From Rariloculus sp963665575 (GTDB lineage: Bacteria; Pseudomonadota; Gammaproteobacteria; Steroidobacterales; Rariloculaceae): a DNA stretch of 64,000 bases. Of this stretch, positions 9,893 to 22,294 are shown one piece after another (position 1 is the first letter of the stretch; the number at the start of each line of letters is the position of its first letter). The translations under genes were made by a program, and so were the position numbers. Location: positions 67,278 to 131,277 of the forward strand of contig CAXXDW010000009.1 of the NCBI GenBank assembly GCA_963665575.2, in the 5' to 3' direction. Under the pieces are notes generated by a model. It was not told where the DNA came from and did not search any database. It saw only the letters and a list, made by a program, of their open reading frames with translations.

Positions 9893-11146
9893 TCATCGAT
9901 CGATCTCGCCGAAGACAATGTCCTGCGTGCCGATGACGGCTACGACGTCGGCCAGCATGTGGCCCTGCACCATTTCGTTCATCGACGCCAGGTGCGCGAA
10001 TCCGGGCGCACGCACCTTGAGCCGATACGGCTTGTTCGAGCCGTCCGAGACAAGGTAGACGCCGAACTCCCCCTTCGGGTGCTCGATCGCGGTGTAAACC
10101 TCGCCTTCCGGAACGCAGTAGCCCTCGGTGAAGAGTTTGAAGTGATGGATCAACGATTCCATGTCGTCCTTCATCTCGATGCGTGTCGGCGGCGTGATCT
10201 TGCGATCCTCGTGCATCACGGATCCGGGATTGTCCCTGAGCCAGGCCACGCACTGCCTGACGATCTTCGTCGACTCGCGCATTTCCTCGATCCTGACCAG
10301 ATAACGGTCGTAGCAATCGCCGTTGACGCCGACCGGGATGTCGAAGTCCATCCGATCGTAGACTTCGTACGGCTGCGTCTTGCGCAGGTCCCAGGCGACG
10401 CCCGAACCGCGCAGCATCGGCCCTGAGAAGCCCAGTTGCATCGCCCGTTCGGGCGACACGACGCCGATGTTGACCGTGCGCTGCTTCCAGATCCGGTTGT
10501 CCGTAAACAGCGTCTCGTATTCGTCAACGCGGGCGGGAAAACGGTCGAGGAACGCTTCGATGAAGTCGAGCAGCGAGCCTTCACGCGCCTCGTTGAGGCT
10601 CTTCAGTTCCTTCTCGCTGCGGCCGCCGAACTTCTGGTACTTCGGCATTCGCTCGGGCAGATCGCGGTAGACGCCGCCGGGACGATAGTATGTCGCATGC
10701 ATTCGAGTGCCGGAAACGGCCTCGTAGCAGTCCATGAGGTCTTCGCGCTCGCGAAAGCAATACAGGAACATCGTCATCGCCCCGATGTCCAGTCCATGCG
10801 TCCCGAGCCACAGGAGATGGTTAAGGATTCGCGTGATTTCATCGAACATCACGCGGATGTACTGAGCGCGAATCGGAGGAGCGATACCGAGCAACTTCTC
10901 GATCGCGAGAACGTAACCGTGCTCGTTGCACATCATCGAGACGTAGTCGAGCCGGTCCATGTAGCCGATCGACTGGTTGAACGGCTTGCTCTCTGCCAGC
11001 TTCTCGGTCGCTCGGTGGAGGAGACCGATATGCGGATCGGCCTTCTGAATGACCTCGCCGTCCATTTCGAGCACGAGGCGCAGCACGCCGTGTGCGGCCG
11101 GATGCTGCGGCCCGAAATTCATCGTGAAATTCTGAATCTCAGGCAT
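9893..11146 (-). CDS. nuoD: NADH-quinone oxidoreductase subunit D
   Basis: 49-kDa-type subunit forming the quinone pocket with NuoB. Begins at ATG 11146 (MPEIQNFTMNFGPQHPAAHGV), the classic NuoD N-terminus including the quinone-loop His residues; 417 residues. Overlaps the nuoC stop by 8 nt, so nuoC and nuoD are separate genes here, not the fused nuoCD of enterics. The longer frame to 11278 is an artefact of reading through nuoC. Confidence 0.97.
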   Translation of the reverse strand: MPEIQNFTMNFGPQHPAAHGVLRLVLEMDGEVIQKADPHIGLLHRATEKLAESKPFNQSIGYMDRLDYVSMMCNEHGYVLAIEKLLGIAPPIRAQYIRVMFDEITRILNHLLWLGTHGLDIGAMTMFLYCFREREDLMDCYEAVSGTRMHATYYRPGGVYRDLPERMPKYQKFGGRSEKELKSLNEAREGSLLDFIEAFLDRFPARVDEYETLFTDNRIWKQRTVNIGVVSPERAMQLGFSGPMLRGSGVAWDLRKTQPYEVYDRMDFDIPVGVNGDCYDRYLVRIEEMRESTKIVRQCVAWLRDNPGSVMHEDRKITPPTRIEMKDDMESLIHHFKLFTEGYCVPEGEVYTAIEHPKGEFGVYLVSDGSNKPYRLKVRAPGFAHLASMNEMVQGHMLADVVAVIGTQDIVFGEIDR

Positions 11147-11873
11147 CGCCGCCGTCCTTGAGCCCGCTTTCGTAACGCGCGTCGTCGCGGATGACCTTGG
11201 GAACGAGCGTGCGCGGCTCGATGCTGACCGGCTCGTAGACGACCCTGCCCTTCTCGGGGTCGTACCGCATCTCGACATTGCCGATCAGCGGAAAGTCCTT
11301 GCGGAAGGGGTGCCCGATGAACCCGTAGTCGGTCAGGATGCGCCTGAGATCGGGATGGCCGCGAAACAGGATGCCGAATAGGTCGAAGGCTTCGCGTTCG
11401 TACCAGTCCGCCGAAGCCCAGATGCCCGTAACCGAATCGAGCATGGGATGCTCGTCGTCCTCGCAGAAGACCTTGAGCCGCAAGCGGTGGTTGTGCGTGA
11501 TCGAGAGCAGGTGGTAAACCACGGCGAAACGTGCGGGCGGATGGTACTCAGCATTCGCGATGTCGAGCGGTTCCGCGGCATCGTCGGAGGACGCGAACAC
11601 ACCGCGGCTGAACCCGGTTGCCGTGGCCCCATCGGTGCGCCATTCGTCGCGCCCGTAGACGAAATAGTCGACAGCGCACAGATCCACGAGCATCTCGAAG
11701 CCAAGCGCTTCGGTGTCGCGCAGCTCATCGCAACACTCGAGCAGTGAAGCCGGCGCGACCGTGTAGCTCAGTTCCCCGGGGCTGTCCGTCAGACGGACAA
11801 GGCGGCTCCCGAACCGGGATGCGATCGTCTCGGCGAGGCGCAGATAACGTTCCGTCAGCTCAGTTGTTGCCAT
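11139..11873 (-). CDS. nuoC: NADH-quinone oxidoreductase subunit C
   Basis: 30-kDa-type peripheral subunit of complex I, 244 residues. The family signature appears in WYEREAFDLFGILFRGHPDLRRI (split here between WYEREAFDLFG and FRGHPDLRRILTDYGF). A region rich in small polar residues (ATGFSRGVFASSDDAAEP, roughly 84-101) looks like a lineage-specific loop insertion. Lies 63 nt downstream of nuoB. Confidence 0.95.
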   Translation of the reverse strand: MATTELTERYLRLAETIASRFGSRLVRLTDSPGELSYTVAPASLLECCDELRDTEALGFEMLVDLCAVDYFVYGRDEWRTDGATATGFSRGVFASSDDAAEPLDIANAEYHPPARFAVVYHLLSITHNHRLRLKVFCEDDEHPMLDSVTGIWASADWYEREAFDLFGILFRGHPDLRRILTDYGFIGHPFRKDFPLIGNVEMRYDPEKGRVVYEPVSIEPRTLVPKVIRDDARYESGLKDGGDA

Positions 11874-11936
11874 TCGATCAAATGCTCGCGCGTTCCAACG
11901 GTGTGGTCCGCAATCCCTGCCGTGCGCAGCCTCTCG

Positions 11937-12437
11937 CTACCGGGCGATCGTATGCGTGCGCCTGATTTTCTGCTGTAACTGGATGATGCCGAACAGCAGG
12001 GCCTCCGCCGTCGGCGGGCAACCCGGAACGTAAACGTCAACCGGCACGATCCTGTCGCAACCGCGCACGACCGCGTAGGAGTAGTGATAGTAGCCGCCGC
12101 CGTTGGCGCACGAACCCATGGAGATGACCCAGCGCGGCTCGGCCATCTGGTCGTAGACCTTCCTGAGCGCCGGCGCCATCTTGTTCACGAGCGTACCGGC
12201 CACGATCATGACGTCCGATTGCCGCGGGCTCGGCCGAAACATCACCCCGAAGCGATCGAGGTCGTAGCGCGAGGCGCCGGCATGCATCATCTCGACCGCG
12301 CAACAGGCGAGACCGAAGGTGACGGGCCACATCGAGCCTGTCCTGGCCCAGTTCATGAGGGCATCGATCTTCGTGACGACGAACCCGCGGTTCATGACCT
12401 CCGGTACGTCAAAGGGCGCTTCCTGAGTCAATCCCAT
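11937..12437 (-). CDS. nuoB: NADH-quinone oxidoreductase subunit B (cluster N2)
   Basis: PSST-type subunit that carries [4Fe-4S] cluster N2 and donates electrons to quinone. Ligand cysteines are in FGLACCAVEMMHAG, SMGSCANGGG and PGCPPTAEA. Start ATG 12437 (MGLTQEAPFDVPEVM, 166 residues) overlaps the nuoA stop by 10 nt and has AGGGG nine bases upstream; seven extra in-frame residues to 12458 are unlikely. Confidence 0.96.
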   Translation of the reverse strand: MGLTQEAPFDVPEVMNRGFVVTKIDALMNWARTGSMWPVTFGLACCAVEMMHAGASRYDLDRFGVMFRPSPRQSDVMIVAGTLVNKMAPALRKVYDQMAEPRWVISMGSCANGGGYYHYSYAVVRGCDRIVPVDVYVPGCPPTAEALLFGIIQLQQKIRRTHTIAR

Positions 12438-12784
12438 TCCAGTGCCCCTTTGCGCCATTCATAGATGAAACCGACGACGAGCACGGCCAGGAAAATGCCC
12501 ATGGCGATCAGCCCGAAGAGGCCGATGCGGTCGAGCGACACGGCCCAGGGAAACAGGAACGCGATCTCGAGATCGAAGATGATGAACAGGATCGCGACCA
12601 GGTAGTAGCGAACATCGAAGCGCATGCGCGAGTCTTCGAATGCCTCGAAACCGCACTCGTAGGGAGACAGCTTCCGCGAGTCCTTCGAGCCTCTGCCGAG
12701 CGCAAGACCCAACGCCAGCAGCACCACGCCCAAGCCTGCAGCGACAAGCAGGAAAATCAGCACGGGGGCGTAGTTCGCGAGCAT
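12428..12784 (-). CDS. nuoA: NADH-quinone oxidoreductase subunit A
   Basis: First gene of the nuo operon; small three-helix membrane subunit, 118 residues. Conserved acidic/aromatic stretch LSPYECGFEAFEDSRMRFDVRYY (KLSPYECGFEAF and RMRFDVRYYLVAILFII in two parts) identifies it. A separate promoter is predicted just upstream, between it and the tRNA-Leu gene, giving a short leader of about 20 nt. Confidence 0.96.
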   Translation of the reverse strand: MLANYAPVLIFLLVAAGLGVVLLALGLALGRGSKDSRKLSPYECGFEAFEDSRMRFDVRYYLVAILFIIFDLEIAFLFPWAVSLDRIGLFGLIAMGIFLAVLVVGFIYEWRKGALEWD

Positions 12785-12811
12785 CTCTCACCAGCCGATC
12801 GGTCGGCGCGC

Positions 12812-12839
12812 ATTGTACCAGTCTGCCCGCGAAAATGGG
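12812..12839 (-). promoter_or_regulatory. Putative nuo operon promoter
   Basis: On the minus strand a good -10, TACAAT (12817-12812), lies 28 nt before the nuoA ATG. Sixteen bases further upstream is CCCATT (12839-12834) within CCCATTTTCGCGGG, a poor match to TTGACA. The same CCCATTTTC-N13-TACAAT arrangement precedes carA. Inferred, not measured. Confidence 0.5.
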
Positions 12840-12860
12840 GCAGCCGACGTGCTATTGGAT

Positions 12861-12945
12861 TGGTGCGGATGGCCGGACTCGAACCGGCACGGCTTGCGCC
12901 ACTGCCCCCTCAAGACAGCGTGTCTACCAATTCCACCACATCCGC
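12861..12945 (-). tRNA. tRNA-Leu (GAG)
   Basis: Minus-strand sequence folds as a class II tRNA: acceptor GCGGATG/CATCCGC, anticodon arm CTGTC-TTGAGGG-GGCAG with anticodon GAG, a long variable arm (TGGCGCAAGCCGT region) and T-loop GGTTCGAGTCC. The discriminator base is A and CCA is encoded (12863-12861). It lies 2 nt after the secG stop, the same secG-tRNA-Leu(GAG) neighbourhood as in E. coli. Confidence 0.96.
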
Positions 12946-12947
12946 AA

Positions 12948-13358
12948 TCAGTTATCGGCTGGCCCGGGATCGAGTTCGGGCAATTCGGGAAGTTCCGCGC
13001 CATCTGCGGGGAGTGCCGCATCGTCCACGGGCAGCGCAATACCCTCCGTGGCCGGGTCGATCGCGGGCAGCGTTGCCGCGGGGTCGTCGAACACGGAGCC
13101 CTCGAGCAGACTCTCAGGTGCGGTACGCTGCGTGGAGAAGTACGCGAGCGCCAGGCTCGTCGCGAAGAACATCGCGGCGAGGACGGCCGTCGTACGCGAG
13201 AAGAAATTCGAGGAGCCTCGCGAACCGAACACCGTCCCTGACGCACCCGCGCCGAAGCCCGTGCCGGCATCCGCGCCCTTGCCCCGCTGCAGCAGGACGA
13301 GCACGATGATCAGCACGGCCACTGCAAGGTGAGCCAACAATGTGACCGTGAGAAGCAT
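12948..13358 (-). CDS. secG: Preprotein translocase subunit SecG
   Basis: Accessory subunit of the SecYEG channel. The 136-residue product has two hydrophobic segments (about residues 2-22 and 54-74) separated by the conserved loop LLQRGKGADAGTGFGAGASG. The acidic, proline/alanine-rich C-terminal tail is longer than usual and may be poorly conserved. Followed after 2 nt by tRNA-Leu. Confidence 0.95.
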   Translation of the reverse strand: MLLTVTLLAHLAVAVLIIVLVLLQRGKGADAGTGFGAGASGTVFGSRGSSNFFSRTTAVLAAMFFATSLALAYFSTQRTAPESLLEGSVFDDPAATLPAIDPATEGIALPVDDAALPADGAELPELPELDPGPADN

Positions 13359-13390
13359 TTCGTTACTTTCCGCCTGATTCCCGCCCGGAG

Positions 13391-14170
13391 CTAGCCGGTT
13401 GCGGCGTGAAAAATGGTCAGAAACTCCGATGCGTCGAGCGATGCGCCGCCTATGAGGCCGCCGTCGATATCTTCTCTGGCGAACAGTTCCGCGGCGTTGG
13501 CGCCCTTGACGCTGCCGCCGTAGAGGATCCTCAAGGCGCCCGCGATTGTAGCACTTTGCGCCCGAATCAGTGCCCGGATCAGCGCGTGAACCTCCTGTGC
13601 CTGATCGGGCGTTGCCGTGCGTCCGGTACCGATGGCCCAGACCGGTTCGTAGGCGACGACAGCCTCGCCTAGCGCGGCGACGCCAAGCGCATCGAGCACT
13701 GCACCGACCTGTCGCGTGACGACCGCGGCGGTGTCTGCATCCTCGCGCTCGGCGAGCGTCTCGCCGACACAGAGGATCGGCACCAGGCCTGCAGACTGAG
13801 CGGCGCGAAACTTCGCAACGACCTGGTCGTCCGTTTCGCCGTAGAGCGTCCTGCGCTCGGAGTGTCCGACGATGACATGGGTGCAGCCGACGTCCGCGAG
13901 CATCGCGCCTGCGACTTCGCCCGTGTATGCGCCGGGCTCCACCTCACTTGCAATATCCTGTGCTCCGAGAGCGATTGGCGTCGATTCGATCCACCGCGCA
14001 GCGGCATCGAGATACACGAACGGCGGACAGAGCAACATTTCGGCATTGCCGCCCTCACCGACGCCCGCGACAAGCGCGGCGACGAGGTCGCCGCTCGCGC
14101 CCAGCGCGCCATTCATCTTCCAGTTCCCCGCGACGATCGGTGTACGTGCGTCAACGCCCATTCCGGTCAC
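13391..14170 (-). CDS. tpiA: Triosephosphate isomerase
   Basis: Glycolytic TIM-barrel enzyme interconverting dihydroxyacetone phosphate and glyceraldehyde 3-phosphate. Catalytic Lys in VAGNWKMNG, His in HVIVGHSERR and Glu in AYEPVWAIGTG are all present, and the phosphate-binding ILYGGSVKGANA is near the C-terminus. 259 residues. The ATG overlaps the glmM stop (ATGA). Confidence 0.97.
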   Translation of the reverse strand: MTGMGVDARTPIVAGNWKMNGALGASGDLVAALVAGVGEGGNAEMLLCPPFVYLDAAARWIESTPIALGAQDIASEVEPGAYTGEVAGAMLADVGCTHVIVGHSERRTLYGETDDQVVAKFRAAQSAGLVPILCVGETLAEREDADTAAVVTRQVGAVLDALGVAALGEAVVAYEPVWAIGTGRTATPDQAQEVHALIRALIRAQSATIAGALRILYGGSVKGANAAELFAREDIDGGLIGGASLDASEFLTIFHAATG

Positions 14171-15501
14171 CCGCAGGCCTCGCGCACGGAGTCGGCAAGA
14201 CGGGACGCCAACGCCCGAACGGTCGCCTGGTCCTCGCCTTCCACCATGACCCGGATCACCGGTTCCGTACCTGAAGCGCGAAGCACGACTCGGCCCTCCT
14301 GCCCCAGTTCCGTTTCCGCCGCCTCGACGGCATCCGAGATTGCCGACTTGGAGCCGATCTCGACCGGTTCGCCGATCTCGACGTTCACGAGCGTCTGCGG
14401 CAACTGCGGCATACCGGCAACGAGTTCACTGAGCGCACGGCCCGTTCGGCGCATGATCGCAAGCACCTGCAGCGCCGTGATCAGCCCGTCGCCGGTATTG
14501 ATCTTGTCCAGGCACAGCACATGGCCCGAAGGCTCGCCGCCGAGAATTCCGCCGTGTTCCTTGAGCGTCGCTCGCACATTGCGATCACCGATCCGCGTAC
14601 GCAGGAACTCGATCCCCCGGGCGCCGAGTGCGCGCTCGAGCCCAAGGTTGCTCATGAGCGTGCCGACGACCGGACCCTTCAGGCTGTTCGTTTCGTGCCG
14701 GTCGCAGGCCAGAACGTAGAGCAGCTTGTCGCCGTCGACGAGATTGCCGCGCTCGTCGACCATGACGAGCCGGTCGCCGTCGCCGTCAAGAGCAACGCCC
14801 ACATCGGCGCGAACGCCCACGACGTTGAGCGTGAGCAGGTCGGGCCGGGTCGAGCCGCAACCGTCGTTGATGTTGAGGCCGTTCGGCGAACAGCCGACCG
14901 GTATCACCTCGGCGCCAAGGTCCGCGATGACCTGTGGAGCGACCTTGTAGCCTGCGCCATGCGATGCGTCCACGACGATCTTGAGTCCGCTGAAATCCAT
15001 GCCATCCGGGATCGTCCGCTTGCAGAACTTCGTGTATTCCTCACGAGCGAACGAGGCGATCGTGGCGCGCCCCAGCGATTTCGAATCGCCGGTTCGGGGA
15101 GGCGCCTGGAGTTCGCGCTCGATCTCTTCCTCCACGTCTTCGGAAAGCTTCTCGCCCTCAACGTCGAAAAACTTGATGCCGTTGTCGTAGTAGGGATTGT
15201 GTGAAGCGCTGATCACGATGCCGAAGTCGGTGTCGGTGATACTCGTCACGTAGGCCACCGCCGGCGTCGGCAGCGGGCCGGTCAGCAGCACATCGACTCC
15301 GGAAGCGACGAAGCCGGCCTCGAGCGCCGACTCGAACATGTAGCCGGACACGCGCGTGTCCTTCCCGATCATGACCTGGCCGCCCTTCGGTGTGAGCACC
15401 CGCGCGGCCGCGCCCGCGAGGTGCAGCGCAAAGTCGACGGTCATCGGACTGGTGCCGACGCGGCCACGGATTCCGTCCGTGCCGAAATAGCGCCTCGCCA
15501 T
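14167..15501 (-). CDS. glmM: Phosphoglucosamine mutase
   Basis: Converts glucosamine 6-phosphate to glucosamine 1-phosphate for peptidoglycan and LPS precursors. Starts MARRYFGTDGIRGRVG at ATG 15501 with AGGAAGG upstream, 444 residues as expected. The active-site phosphoserine loop VISASHNPYYDNGIK, the metal loop DGDGDR and the sugar loop GEPSGH are visible. The usual upstream neighbour folP is absent; an inverted-repeat element fills the gap to ftsH. Confidence 0.97.
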   Translation of the reverse strand: MARRYFGTDGIRGRVGTSPMTVDFALHLAGAAARVLTPKGGQVMIGKDTRVSGYMFESALEAGFVASGVDVLLTGPLPTPAVAYVTSITDTDFGIVISASHNPYYDNGIKFFDVEGEKLSEDVEEEIERELQAPPRTGDSKSLGRATIASFAREEYTKFCKRTIPDGMDFSGLKIVVDASHGAGYKVAPQVIADLGAEVIPVGCSPNGLNINDGCGSTRPDLLTLNVVGVRADVGVALDGDGDRLVMVDERGNLVDGDKLLYVLACDRHETNSLKGPVVGTLMSNLGLERALGARGIEFLRTRIGDRNVRATLKEHGGILGGEPSGHVLCLDKINTGDGLITALQVLAIMRRTGRALSELVAGMPQLPQTLVNVEIGEPVEIGSKSAISDAVEAAETELGQEGRVVLRASGTEPVIRVMVEGEDQATVRALASRLADSVREACG

Positions 15502-15544
15502 GAACGCCTTCCTCGTGTGCTGCCCTGGTTGCCGCGGCGGCGGG

Positions 15545-15743
15545 CTAGCAGCCCGTGGTGAAAGTCCCGCGTCGCACCGAGACCGGCGAGGCGCCCGCCC
15601 GGCAAGGCGCGAGGAGGGAGAATATGGGGAATATTTGACCGACGAGCAACGAAGCCGGGCGGGATGCATCGGCGCTTGATCGGCCGTCTTCGGCCAGGCG
15701 GTCTTCCGCCCCATGCAGTGGGACTTTCACCACGGGCTGCTAG
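15545..15743. mobile_element. MITE-like element with 24-bp terminal inverted repeats
   Basis: A 24-base sequence at 15545-15568 (CTAGCAGCCC...AAAGTCCC) is repeated exactly in inverted orientation at 15720-15743 (GGGACTTT...GGGCTGCTAG). Inside it are a 10-bp inverted repeat CCCGCCCGGC/GCCGGGCGGG and a small hairpin GGCGG-TCTT-CCGCC. Both ends carry CTAG, which could be a 4-bp target duplication of an IS5-like family. There is no transposase, so this looks like a non-autonomous element. The ftsH stop codon lies in its right end. The family assignment is a guess. Confidence 0.6.
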
Positions 15744-17689
15744 TGCTGGCTCGCCGGTCCGCCCAACGGTGTTGCGCGCTTGTCGTCGGACTCGACAGGC
15801 TTGCCGGACTCGGGCGGCTCGTCCCAGTCTTCCGGCGGTTTGGGCTCACGACCTTCCATGACGTCCTTGATCTGCCCCTCGTCGATCGTCTCGTACTTCA
15901 TCAGGGCATCGGCCATGACGTGCAGCTTGGGTTCGTTGGCCCTGAGGATCTCGCGGGCATCCTTGTAGCAGACGTCCACGAGTTCGCGCACTTCCTTGTC
16001 GATCGCGTGCGCCGTGCCGTCGGATACCTGCTTGTGCCGCGTGACGCTGCGGCCAAGAAAGATCTCGCCGTCGTCCTCGCTGTAGGTGAGCGGTCCCAGT
16101 CGGTCCGACAGGCCCCACTTCGTCACCATGTTGCGGGCGATGTCGGTCGCCCGCTCGATGTCGTTGGAGGCGCCCGTGGTCACATAGGCCGGCCCGAAGA
16201 TCAGTTCTTCCGCGATGCGCCCCCCGAACAGGCTCTTCATCTGGCTCATGAGCCGCTGCTTGGAATAGCTGTAGCGGTCTTCCTCGGGCAGGAACATCGT
16301 CACACCGAGCGCCCGGCCGCGCGGAATAATCGTGACCTTGTAGACCGGGTCGTGATCGGGCACGAGCAGCCCGACGATCGCGTGGCCCGATTCGTGGTAG
16401 GCGGTGAGCTTGCGCTCGTCCTCGCTCATGACCATGGAGCGGCGCTCCGTGCCCATCATGATCTTGTCCTTGGCCTTGTCGAACTCCTCCATCGTGACCG
16501 TGCGCTTGTTCGCGCGCGCGGCCAGAAGCGCCGCCTCGTTGACGAGATTGGCGAGATCGGCGCCCGAAAATCCCGGTGTGCCGCGGGCGATGATCGAGGG
16601 CCTCACGTCGTTGTCGATCGGCACCTTGCGCATGTGCACCTTGAGAATCTGTTCGCGGCCGCGAACGTCGGGCACGGGCACGACGACCTGCCGGTCGAAG
16701 CGTCCCGGGCGCAACAGCGCCGGATCGAGAACGTCCGGGCGGTTCGTTGCGGCGATGACGATGACGCCTTCGTTGCCCTCGAAACCATCCATCTCCACGA
16801 GCAACTGGTTGAGCGTCTGCTCGCGCTCGTCGTGGCCGCCGCCGAGACCCGCGCCCCGGTGCCTGCCCACCGCATCGATCTCATCGATGAAGATGATGCA
16901 CGGCGCATGCTTTTTTGCCTGATCGAACATATCCCTGACGCGGGACGCACCGACGCCGACGAACATCTCGACGAAATCGGAACCGGAGATCGTGAAGAAC
17001 GGCACCTTGGCCTCGCCGGCGATCGCTCTGGCCAACAGCGTCTTGCCGGTGCCCGGCGAGCCGACCATGAGCACGCCCTTGGGAATCTTGCCGCCGAGCC
17101 GCTGGAACTTGCCCGGATCCTTGAGGAAATCGACGATCTCGACGACCTCCTCCTTGGCCTCCTCGACGCCCGCAACGTCAGCGAACGTTACAGTGACCTG
17201 ATCCTCGCCCAGCAGCCGTGCCCGGCTCTTGCCGAAGGACATCGTGCCGCGCCCGCCGCCCGCGCCCTGGATCTGACGCATGAAGTAGATCCAGATCGCG
17301 ATGAAGAGCAGGATCGGGAAAGATGAAATGAAGAGATCCAGCAGGAAGGAACGCTCTCTCGGCGGTGTCGCCTCGATGAGGACGTTGTTCTCGTCGAGCG
17401 TGCCGATGAGCGCGGTATTGTCGGTCTCGGGGTTGTAGGTGACGAACTCTTCGCCGTTGCGGCGGCCGGTGATCTGGCTGGTCTCGTTGTCGAACGCGAC
17501 TTCCTCGACCGAACCGTCCTCGATATAGCTCAGAAACGTCGAATAGGGGATCGGCTGGACGCGGTTGTCATTGGTCCCGAAGCTCTGGAACACGGACAAC
17601 AGCACGACCGCGATGACGATCCACAGGATGACGTTTTTCACCAAGTCGTTCAAAGCCCACCTCGCAAGCGAGTTCGCAGCGCGAACCAC
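15740..17689 (-). CDS. ftsH: ATP-dependent zinc metalloprotease FtsH
   Basis: Membrane-anchored AAA+ protease degrading RpoH, LpxC and damaged membrane proteins. Transmembrane segments at about residues 18-37 and 117-136, Walker A GSPGTGKT at 210-217, Walker B IIFIDEID near 265-272, zinc site HESGH at 432-436. 649 residues from GTG 17689 (AGGG upstream); TTG 17653 or a following GTG would give an N-terminus closer to other FtsH proteins. The stop codon TAG is inside the inverted repeat of a MITE-like element, so the last residues may have been altered by its insertion. Confidence 0.96.
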   Translation of the reverse strand: MVRAANSLARWALNDLVKNVILWIVIAVVLLSVFQSFGTNDNRVQPIPYSTFLSYIEDGSVEEVAFDNETSQITGRRNGEEFVTYNPETDNTALIGTLDENNVLIEATPPRERSFLLDLFISSFPILLFIAIWIYFMRQIQGAGGGRGTMSFGKSRARLLGEDQVTVTFADVAGVEEAKEEVVEIVDFLKDPGKFQRLGGKIPKGVLMVGSPGTGKTLLARAIAGEAKVPFFTISGSDFVEMFVGVGASRVRDMFDQAKKHAPCIIFIDEIDAVGRHRGAGLGGGHDEREQTLNQLLVEMDGFEGNEGVIVIAATNRPDVLDPALLRPGRFDRQVVVPVPDVRGREQILKVHMRKVPIDNDVRPSIIARGTPGFSGADLANLVNEAALLAARANKRTVTMEEFDKAKDKIMMGTERRSMVMSEDERKLTAYHESGHAIVGLLVPDHDPVYKVTIIPRGRALGVTMFLPEEDRYSYSKQRLMSQMKSLFGGRIAEELIFGPAYVTTGASNDIERATDIARNMVTKWGLSDRLGPLTYSEDDGEIFLGRSVTRHKQVSDGTAHAIDKEVRELVDVCYKDAREILRANEPKLHVMADALMKYETIDEGQIKDVMEGREPKPPEDWDEPPESGKPVESDDKRATPLGGPASQH

Positions 17690-17701
17690 GCTGTGACCCT
17701 A

Positions 17702-18325
17702 CTACATCCCATAGTCCCGTGCCAGCAAATAAATCTCGCGGCTTTGGGCCCTTGAGGCCCTCGGCTTGATCCGGCGGACCTTTCCAAATCGCCCTTCGAT
17801 GTCATGCACGTAAGCGTCAAGACCGGCGCCCTGGAAAAGCTTGACGAGAAGGCTGCCGCCGCCTGCCAGAACATGTTCGGCGAATTCCGATGCTGCCTCG
17901 GCCAACTCCATGCTGCGCGGTTGATCGATGGTCCTGTTACCACTCATATTGGGCGCCATATCGGACATTACAAGGTCCGCCCGACGCCCGCCGAGAAGTG
18001 CCGCAAGTTCCGCCACGGTCTCCGGCTTCGTGAAGTCTCCCTGCACGACGTTGACGTTGGAAACCGGATCCATTGGCAACAGGTCAACGGCAAGCACGGC
18101 GCCGCCCTCCCCGACGGCCCGCGCGGCGAACTGACTCCAGCTACCCGGGCTCGCACCGAGGTCGATGCAGACCATGCCCCGTTGGAGGATCCGCTCCTTT
18201 TTCTGGATCTGCTCGAGCTTGAACACGGCGCGCGACCGAAATCCGCGCCGCAGCGCCTCGTCGACGTACGGATCCCTGTCCTGGCGCATGCGCCATCGAT
18301 TGCCGGACCCGCCGCGCGCAGTCAT
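17702..18325 (-). CDS. rlmE: 23S rRNA (uridine-2552-2'-O)-methyltransferase
   Basis: RrmJ/FtsJ-type SAM-dependent methyltransferase of 23S rRNA, 207 residues. The SAM loop is DLGASPGSWSQ and the KDKE catalytic tetrad is suggested by FKLEQIQKK, DLVMSDMAPNMSG and LVKLFQGAG. Located 12 nt upstream of ftsH, as in most Gammaproteobacteria. Confidence 0.96.
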   Translation of the reverse strand: MTARGGSGNRWRMRQDRDPYVDEALRRGFRSRAVFKLEQIQKKERILQRGMVCIDLGASPGSWSQFAARAVGEGGAVLAVDLLPMDPVSNVNVVQGDFTKPETVAELAALLGGRRADLVMSDMAPNMSGNRTIDQPRSMELAEAASEFAEHVLAGGGSLLVKLFQGAGLDAYVHDIEGRFGKVRRIKPRASRAQSREIYLLARDYGM

Positions 18326-18436
18326 CGAAACTCAATCCTGCCGTAAGCTGCTCGTTGCAGAACACGCGAAACCCGAAGCGCACCCGCCGTGGCGACGCTC
18401 GAACGCGGGCGCGAACGGCCGCGCCGCCGGTGTCGG

Positions 18437-18909
18437 TCAGATGTACTCCACCTCGGCGATCTCGTAGCTGCGCCGGCCGCCGGGCGTCGTCACCTCGACG
18501 GTGTCGCCTTCCTCCCGAGCGACCAGCGCTCGTGCGAGCGGCGAACCGATGGACAGCAGGCCGTTCCTGATGTCGGCCTCGTCTTCCCCAACGATCCGGT
18601 AGCAGACTTCGCTGTCGTCATCGAGCGCGACCAGGTGGACGGTGGAGCCGAAAACGACGCGGCTGTTCGGCGTCAACTGGGTCACGTCGACGATCTGCGC
18701 GTTCGAGAGCTTGCCCTCGATATCGCGAACGCGCGCTTCGACAAGGCCCTGTTGTTCCTTGGCCGCGTGATATTCGGCGTTCTCGCGCAGGTCGCCGTGC
18801 GCCCGGGCCGCGGCAATCGCCTCGACGATCCTCGGACGCTCCCGGGTCTTGAGGCGCTTGAGCTCCGATCGCAACTGCTCCGCGCCGCGCACGGTCAGCG
18901 GGACCTTGC

Positions 18910-18913
<4 letters not shown>
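18437..18913 (-). CDS. greA: Transcription elongation factor GreA
   Basis: Rescues backtracked RNA polymerase by stimulating transcript cleavage. 158 residues: N-terminal coiled coil (about 10-75) with the acidic tip motif GDLRENAEYHAAKE, then the C-terminal FKBP-like domain ending in ...SYEIAEVEYI. The start codon overlaps the carB stop (ATGA). About 110 nt without any clear gene separate it from rlmE. Confidence 0.97.
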
Positions 18914-22134
<3,221 letters not shown>

Positions 22135-22294
22135 GCCGTTACTCGACCCGCAGATTCAGGAATGTTCTGAACAATTCGATCCTCCACGATTCCTCAGTCC
22201 ACAACTCATTGTTTTACTTCACGTTGGACTTTCGAGAACAAGTGCCTCCAGAGGCCTCTTGACGCTTTGCTCATTGCCTGAGATCGTCCCCGAC

